Part shown: positions 56,867 to 64,000 of the stretch, in pieces
Layout: the number at the start of each line of letters is the position of its first letter
Position numbering within the stretch: the first letter of the stretch is position 1
Assembly: GCA_037447655.1 (NCBI GenBank)
Contig: JBBHKE010003457.1
Coordinates: forward strand, 1 to 64,000
Origin: Zygnema cylindricum
Taxonomy: Eukaryota > Streptophyta > Zygnematophyceae > Zygnematales > Zygnemataceae
Length of the DNA: 64,000 nucleotides
Direction of reading: 5' to 3'
Notes under the pieces: generated by a model
What the model was told of the DNA's origin: nothing
Seen by the model: the letters and a program-made list of their open reading frames with translations, nothing else
Database searches by the model: none
Translations under genes and position numbers: made by a program

Positions 56867-58454
56867 CCTCCACCCGTACAAATATTATGTACAGATTTTC
56901 AGCTTGAAGAATATTTGTAGATTTTAAGAATCTGAAAACTAACTACGTGGCGCTAATCATAATCGAGAAACGATGTCTACTGGCACGACATAATGGAATG
57001 CCGTGCCAGTAAACACTAGAAATAGACGTATCCCGCATGTTTACTGGGACCGCCTAATGGAGAACAGGCCTAAGGTAGTTTGTACACTGTGGATATCGTA
57101 CGTCATAAAGTCTGTACGAAATACGATGCTTTCAAAAATTAGACTTTCCCGCGCCGGCTGACAGTCGCTTAGTTTGCCTCTGCTGCTTTTGGATCACTTC
57201 TTTCGTCTCAGCTGCAATGGAGACTGCTGCGGTGGAATGCCAGCAGACGCACTCTCCCGGAATGTTTTCGCTATGCGGTCCTCTACATTTAAACATGCTT
57301 TTATTATATTTGTATTTCTCACAGAATGTTTGTCTTCGGGAAAAGCTATCAAGTCTAGCAAGTTATCTGCGGCTAAGGCAGCAGATTTATGTTTCTGTTA
57401 CTCGAAAGAATAAGAAGAGAAGAGGATATTATAATGAGTAAATAATATGGATTGACTTAATAGGCTGCCTTTCAGTTTTAGCTTTTTGTGCCGGGAAGAA
57501 GGGGCATTTTTTTAAGACAAACAGTGGAATCAGGTATTGTTTCGATTAATCCTTCATTTAGATTTCTGGAAAAGTAGCATCAGGTATATTATGGAGTAAT
57601 GAAACATCTCTGTAATAAACTGCAAATCTGGTTTTCTTGGAGTAATAATGTGAAGGGATTTCTTATTTTTTCTCTGAAAGATTTTTGTTATGAGAGTGTT
57701 AACTGTATTGTCCACAGAGCTCATGAAGCTGGAATCAACTTCCGGATGAGAGCAAATTAAAATTTTGAAGGGAAAAAGTATTGCATGAACCGTTTACGTT
57801 TACAAAATATACGACACACTGTAGAAGGATTTATGCACCCTCAGTTAAGAACCTCATTCAACTTATGAACTCTTGGAATGTATAGATCAATTTTATTATT
57901 CGCAATGTGGATTGATCCACCTGCAAGTGTTAAGTTTTTAAATTCTGGCATTCTCCTAAAATTACAAACTGGCTTTGTTGTGACTGTTTAGAAGTCATGT
58001 GAAGTCAAGTCAAGTTAAGTCAGGTCGTCAAGTCAAGTTAACTGGCTTCGTTTCGATCTATTGTTCCAAAGTCAAGTTTCCATACTTACACCTTAGTTTG
58101 TTTTGAGCAAGTGGATGTCGAATGACACTTCCTCGAAACTTCGCATTGTAGACTGTTCATATGATACGCAGCTTCTCTACTTAAACAGTTTTTACAAGGT
58201 TCCTCTTTCTTATAGGCTTAGAACCAGGAGAATTGTCTGTTATAGAATTCCCCGATTTTACTTGCCGTAAGCTGTTTTTTTGCCTAACATGTTGTTGTTG
58301 CAGTTTGTTCACTTAGCTGTATATATTTGACAAATGTAAATACCTGTAAATGTAACAAAATTTACATAAATATAATATAAATGGTATGCATATAAATGTA
58401 TGATTAGCATATCGGTGTACATGTAAATGTAAATGACTAGAACTGTACTGACTG
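56867..58454. other. Upstream region of the kinase gene
   Basis: A perfect 10-bp hairpin TACTGGCACG/CGTGCCAGTA spans 56978-57011. The stretch 57150-57450 is less AT-rich and has two overlapping frames (57174-57413 and 57217-57441); it may be a 5' exon or the promoter of the kinase gene, but no motif supports this. A short AAGTC/CAAGT repeat lies at 57990-58045. Confidence 0.4.
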
Positions 58455-58499
58455 ATGGTGCTCAAATTGAATGGTCCAGGCACAACACTCTTTTGCACG

Positions 58500-61400
58500 A
58501 TGCAGTTTTATGGAAATAGCTGTGAGGATTCGTCTTTACAAGGAGCCTACCACCTTATCCGTCGCGTGGGAAGTGGCTCACAGGGACAAGCCTTTTTGGT
58601 TCGTGAAAGAGTATCCACTACTGGGCACACGGGAGAAGGTGCCGAGAAGATTTTGGGAGTTCCTGCTGGGCCGATGCGAAGTCATGCAAAGGAAAGGCGA
58701 GACTGGGTGGTAAAAGTGGTGGATCTATCGTCAGATCCAAAGGAACGAGCTGCTCGTATATCGGAAGCATCAACTATGCTTAGTTTGAGCCATCCTTGCA
58801 TTGTAGGCTGTAAGGTGAGAAATCCAATCCTTTGAGATGCCTTTCGAAAGTCAAAATTGCGCGTGTTTCTGCATATGCTGACGTCTTTTTGCATATCATG
58901 ACTATTTGAATCATGATTACTGAATGGAGGAGGCATGGATTGTGTGGATGTTCTTAGAAGTACACAAGATAAAAAGATGTGGTGGCACAAAACACCATTG
59001 ATGGAAGTGTTTAAGGCTGGGATGGGGTTTGTGGTTGCAGGAAAGTGCGGTTCATGACAGCTCCAAGTTGTGTATAGGTGAGCTTCCAGTAGGGTGTAAA
59101 TGAAATGGAGGTTGTCAATCAATGTGCCAAATAGTTTTTGTTGGTGTCAGAACAGGACCATTCTCTGACAGAGTACCTCCACCCCCAGGAACACACAGGA
59201 ACGATGTTGATGTAGCGCAAATAGAAAAGACGCGCTCTGGACATGAGCTCGGTAATTGAAGTCATGTAAATTCATAGTTTCTGTGGCCGAAGCTTCTTTA
59301 GGGAGATTAGGTGAGAAGTATATTGTAACGCATCAATAATCAAGTCAAGTCTGTGTTTTTTCTCTGTTGCAGTTATGGAGTTTTGTCGAGAGGGAGATCT
59401 TCGGGCCAAAATCCGTCAACAGCAAAACTCTGGCAAACTGTATGATAGCCTTGTATTTTCTTTGCAAATGCCTGATGTCGAGGTGTCAGTGAACATAGAA
59501 GCTGTGCATGTTTGAGATTTCACAGCAGCTAACGGTATTTATTCATTCGACTCTGCTCCAGCCTCTCGCTGACAGCAGTTTGTTGAACCATGGCAGGTTT
59601 TCAGAAAGCCAAATTCTTGATTGGTTTCTTCAACTGGCATTAGCATTAGAGTATCTTCATCGACGTAAGATACTTCATCGGGATGTTAAGGTAGATGATC
59701 CCTATGTGGCTTATAAAAACCTTTTGAGTCAGCAATACGTTTAATCAATGATTGTTTTCAGCTGCTTCTAGAATTTTCTTTTTTTTGTCTGTGGGAATAG
59801 ACACTAAATGGCCTTCCCCCCCCTCTCCTTTTACATTTTAGAAACCAACATGAAACTATGTAAACCTTGGCTAATTATGCTGATTACTGTTCTCTCGACT
59901 GTTGTCCTGTCTTCTTAAAAAAAGAGATAACCTTGCTAATTTAGTCGTGCTACCTGTGATTTTTCGACTGAGACATAATTCCACTGAATACAAAAACTTG
60001 TTTAGGTTTGTAAAAGGTTAAAATTCTGGCCATTTCTATGTTTGAGATTGAACTCGCATGCATTGCCTGGCAGTTTGAGTTTTGTACAGATTAGGCAAAT
60101 TCACGGGCAGAAATGAATCCCAAACTTCTTTATCCTAATGACAAGCAGCTATTCAACTGCTCGTTCTCTGTTTCATTGTATTTCAGTCAGAAAACGTATT
60201 TCTTCGTGGCAAAAATGATTTTCCTCCTGGAAATGCGGCCACAGTCCAGCTTGGTGATTTTGGAACTGCAAGGTCATTGGATTACAACCCAAGCCTTAGC
60301 GCAAACTATGGTTGGGACTCCTGTGTATATGTCACCAGAGATACTTCAAGGGCAGACTTATAATCACAAGTCAGGTATAGGCCTTTTCCCTTTTCCTGCC
60401 TCTATTTCACAAAATCAGATCTTGTATGCTCTTTATTGAGTGTTGTCACTGATTATGTTCGTGCTGGACCATCTACGGTGCAGATATTTGGTCCCTTGGA
60501 TGCATCTTGTATGAGATGATGTGTTTTAAACATCCATTTCAAGGATCTAATCTCACAGAGCTCACCTATCATGTTCTCTTCAGCTCCTATGATCCACCTT
60601 CAGACATGTGAGCTCATTTTTATTTCATGTTCAATATTAAATTCCATTGGCTTCAATTTGGTGCTTTGCTTTAAGGAAGATGTAAAGTTTGGATGTTCCT
60701 AATGGTAGAGGCTATGTTTTGCTGACTTTCCATTACACCTTTTGCCGCCATTAGTGTGACCCACACTATTTGTGAAAACCGTTTGTGCTCGGTGATACAT
60801 CTTTTTAGTGCAAAACACAAGATGGTGGGGAACAAAGGAATTGTTCTTTATGAGCCTGGCATGATGATACAGCACATCCATAAATTTGCAAACAAAAGGC
60901 TTTGATATTAGTGGTTGAAAGCTGGTACTGGCGTGGATGCTCCTGAAGCGAGTGATGTGAGTGACGCATATGTCTCCTCTATTTGTTAATTGTCAAGGTG
61001 AATGTTGAATCCAATCACCAATGCAGGTACAGTAAAGAATTGCGGCAGTTATTATCATCTCTCCTTGCTGAAGATGCAACTGCAAGGCCCACTGCATCTG
61101 CAATTCTGACACTGCCAATCCTCAGGTGTTCTCTTCTTCTGTTGCGCTCAACAGTTTCATGGTGATCGCATACATTTGGGCATCGCTAGATGTGTTCATG
61201 AAATGCTGGCTTTCTATTTATGGAATTGCTCAAGTTTACTCTTGTTTGCTCTTCTTCCAGCCTATGTATTTTGAACATGGAAGTACTTTTTTTCTGTTGC
61301 TGAATTCGGGAAGGTGTTTTTGACGGGAGATCTTGCTGTATTTCTGGTAGCATTTTTTTTTTTTGCTTTTGTAAGGATTTTTTTAAATGAAGCTTAAGTT

Positions 61401-63739
61401 GTTCGAATGTAAATCCTTATTGGCTAGTACTTTTAGAATTTGGGGCATCTGCTTTTATGTCTTGAATTTTGTAAATTTTCAGTCTGAACAAAAATCAATT
61501 TCATTAGTTTTACTTTTGTCAGCAACCGCTTGCCTAATAAAGCTCTCCTGTTCCTTTTACCCTTGCTTGGTTTAAGAGAATACAGTACCATATGTTTAAT
61601 TCTTATTGTTTTTTTACCTTCAGGTCACGAGCAGCTCATTTCCTGACTGCTTGTCAAGACACCTCGGCTCTTTGTCTGAAAGAAAGAGGGCCTCTTATTC
61701 CCCCCATTTACAGACGCTGTTTGGACATTCACCAAACTACGACGGAACAAGCTCGGCGGATTGGCCTCCATTTATCGTTGAATTCTGACGACTTTCCTGA
61801 AACACAATCAAAACACTTTGCCAGTCAACTATTCTCTCTCTCCGGGAGCCCTAAAAACCCCTCAGCGACTGTCAGGAGTTTCTGTGGGATCTGCTCCTGC
61901 CTCTCCTTTGCCTCAGTCACCTGTGGTGGGTGTTGAAAAAATTTGACTATCATGATTATGTATTGTTGTCTTAGGTGGGTGTTCAGAATGTTCGACTTGG
62001 TCATGAATATTCATTGTTTTTTTAATATGTTACTGTTTTTTTCACCATGGTTCATCTTTTTTCCAGCTGGAACTCTGGCAGATATTGCACGATGTACACT
62101 AAAGAACATATTAATTATAGTGTTCTTGCTTACTATTTCTATCCATATTGATGTGGTTGCGGTCTCAGAAAAAGACTCACAAATGCATTAAAATTGATTG
62201 TTAATTTCCGTACTCTTTGACAGGCCAAGTTGTGTCAGAACGAGGTGAAGGAAGCTCGGAGAATCGGCCTCCATTTAACACTGTCGTCTGATGACATTCC
62301 TGAAAAACGTCCAAAACACTCTACCAGTCATCCATTCTCTCTCTCAGGGAGCCCTAAAACTCCTCAGCGACTGCCGGGAGGTTCTGTGGGATCTGCTCCT
62401 CCCTCTCCCCTCCCTCAGTCACCTGAGGTGGGTGTTGAGAATATTTGACTTTGTCATGAATAGGTGTTTTTTTGAAATGTCTGATTTTGTTATGAATTTT
62501 GAGAATGTTTGACTTTGCCATGACTATGTATTTTTTTCTTCGTCCGGAACACGATTCATCTCTTTTTTCTTGAACTCTGGCCTATATTTCCCCATTTACG
62601 CATAAGAGCACATTGATGACAGTGTTCTTGCTTTACACAAACTGTTTCTGTTAAAATTGATATGGTTGTGGTGACAGAATTAGGCTATAGATGCATGGAA
62701 ACTGAAATCATATTGTTATCTTGACAGGCATTTACTAAGTTAAGCCACAGCGATGTGAAGGGGACAACCTCTCCCGGTCTTATTCGTAGTAGTAGAGGGG
62801 TTATTCAGTCAGACGCTCACAGTTCTATACTCGAGACAAGAAAAAGGAGGAGAAATTTCTCTTCACAGAGTTGCTGGGAGTCCCAAATATGGCACGCCTT
62901 GTGAAATGGGACCTAGTAATCATAAGTGGGAAGCTCATCCTCTTCCTTCTCCACCACCAGCTGGTAAACCGACAGGAGTACGGCGTCTTCCTGGGCGCCT
63001 GGCAGTTGAGGTATCCGGAAAGTCTCACCTGGAGATGTTCTCAGTAGGACAGAATTTACCAAATAAATCGGGGTTACGATCGTCCTCTTCTGATTCTGAC
63101 ATTTTTGGACTGGAATCGTCAACGGAACATTCTGTCAATTCGAGTCGACGGCTTTCGACTCGGTTTGACCTTTCTGAAGGTCAGCGTTCTGAGGGACGGA
63201 AGTTTTTGAATTCGAAAGAGAAACGGAAACAAAACGGTCACAGAGCAACGAAATCAATGGACTTCCATCCATCAGGAACACAACAACAAAGTTGGGCTCC
63301 TCCGTTTTTGTCAAAACCAGACATATCGAGTCCAAGATTTCAACACAAAGTCCCAGTAAGGGGTATGCCTCCAAAATCCCCAACCAGCTCCCCATCTTGG
63401 AACCTCAATTCACCATCTGTTTCTTCTGCCAAATGGCCTCGTTCTCCCGGAGTATCTCCGAGTGAGACAGGAGGAAGAGATGGTCTGTCCAGTGGGAGAT
63501 CCAGAAAAACAGATAAACAACAGATTCCTTCTCTCCAGCCTGTTCCTCCTAAAACAGCATCCCCTTCTGCGACTTCTCCAAAAACTAAAGTTCCAATGAG
63601 GTTTTCCAACTATACTTCATTGGTGAGAGAGAGCAGGAGGCGAAGGTGGAGTTGCCCCGGTGGTACAGACTCGAACGAAGGTGTAAAGGAGATCTTAAAA
63701 GAAGTGGTTATGGAGGACCTTGCTCTCGCTCTGGGGTAA
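58500..63739 (+). CDS. NIMA-related (NEK-type) Ser/Thr protein kinase, ten exons, three frameshifts
   Basis: Exons: 58500-58814, 59041-59077, 59373-59439, 59597-59690, 60187-60374, 60484-60607, 61027-61125, 61624-61925, 62224-62427, 62728-63739. All introns are GT-AG (109-498 nt) with matching phases. Kinase motifs: Gly loop [16 protein letters not shown] lysine, [16 protein letters not shown], catalytic HRDVKSEN (split across exons 4/5), [16 protein letters not shown] and DIWSLGC. The tail is Ser/Pro-rich and basic. NEKs act in mitosis, cilia or microtubule control. One extra base each near 60290, 61855 and 62850 breaks the frame; with intact splice sites and no other stops, assembly error is likelier than decay. 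An ATG at 58455 is an alternative start. Confidence 0.85.
61745..62560 (+). repeat. Tandem duplication of an exon with its intron
   Basis: Exon 8 from about 61748 and exon 9 from about 62250 both encode (Q/K)EARRIGLHL(S/T)L and FSLSGSPK, and end at the same donor (CACCTG-GTGGGTGTTGA). The start of the following intron is also similar. The offset is about 502 bp. Copies have diverged by point changes, and the first has an extra base in AAAAACCCC. Confidence 0.85.
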
Positions 63740-64000
63740 TGGTAGCACGAGCAATAATAGGTGGGAATTTGTGAAGAGTCGTCTTGCCGATCCTGATAGA
63801 CAAGGTGGTAGCCAAAATCTTCAGTGTGAAAAAAAATCTTTGTCTTTACACACTCCACTCGCTATTGATGTTGTTTCGGAGAAATCTGACATATCGAACT
63901 GATTGCAACCCAAGGGACTCGATGGTATTCTGAAGGATTGAATTTATGGTTATGTCTGGGAAATACACTGCCTGTCGATAGTGTTAAACAATTTTCGGGC
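63740..64000 (+). other. 3' region after the kinase stop
   Basis: Probably 3' untranslated sequence. A 60-codon frame at 63720-63902 overlaps the kinase end and could be the true C-terminus if another indel lies near 63735. No polyadenylation signal of the AATAAA type is seen before the window ends. Confidence 0.4.

Noticed and set aside
57174-57441. A separate small gene upstream of the kinase
   Set aside because: Two overlapping frames of similar length, no motif, and no consistent intron model; kept only as a note on the upstream region.

Overview
This is eukaryotic nuclear DNA. It is AT-rich, has GT-AG introns, and consists mostly of nested, decayed transposable elements. The primer-binding sites fit a green-lineage (streptophyte-like) genome. 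One small element uses a plant-type PBS matching the 3' end of initiator tRNA-Met, and the Copia elements use a PBS matching the anticodon stem-loop of the same tRNA. TTTAGGG-like words also occur. The lineage is an inference. Two 10-N gaps (27225-27234 and 45745-45754) mark an imperfect assembly.

Region 1, 1-27.5 kb: a 40-bp minisatellite (437-965, 1600-3233, 17533-17952) has been split by Ty1/Copia retrotransposons of at least four families, which I name A, B, C and D. Nesting is several levels deep: C(-) sits in B(+), which sits in A(+), inside the minisatellite. A further A(-) element, an A(+) element and a D(+) element follow. All coding regions carry stops or frameshifts. In every family with a visible PBS the Gag reading frame appears to start inside the LTR and run through the PBS.

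Region 2, 27.5-41 kb: this holds two copies of a very small LTR element (TRIM) whose LTRs each carry a tRNA-like Pol III promoter module (29223-29749 minus, 32215-33729 plus). It also holds a hAT-like non-autonomous element, a GC-rich 27-bp minisatellite, a TATATG microsatellite, a candidate five-exon gene on the minus strand (37711-38713) and a Copia fragment, E (39.0-40.9 kb).

Region 3, 41-57 kb: no intact gene is visible. A dense patchwork of DNA-transposon derivatives fills it. One family has termini TACACCG...CGGTGTA (about 560 bp when intact). The other is hAT-like, with TAGTGTTG termini and exact 8-bp target duplications. A degenerate non-LTR reverse transcriptase relic lies at 41.7-43.3 kb.

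Region 4, 57-64 kb: the only clear cellular gene is a NIMA-related (NEK-type) protein kinase on the plus strand. It has about ten exons, with the kinase domain in exons 1-7 and a Ser/Pro-rich tail in exons 8-10. Splice sites and phases agree throughout, but three single-base frameshifts interrupt it, probably assembly errors. Exons 8 and 9 are a tandem duplication.
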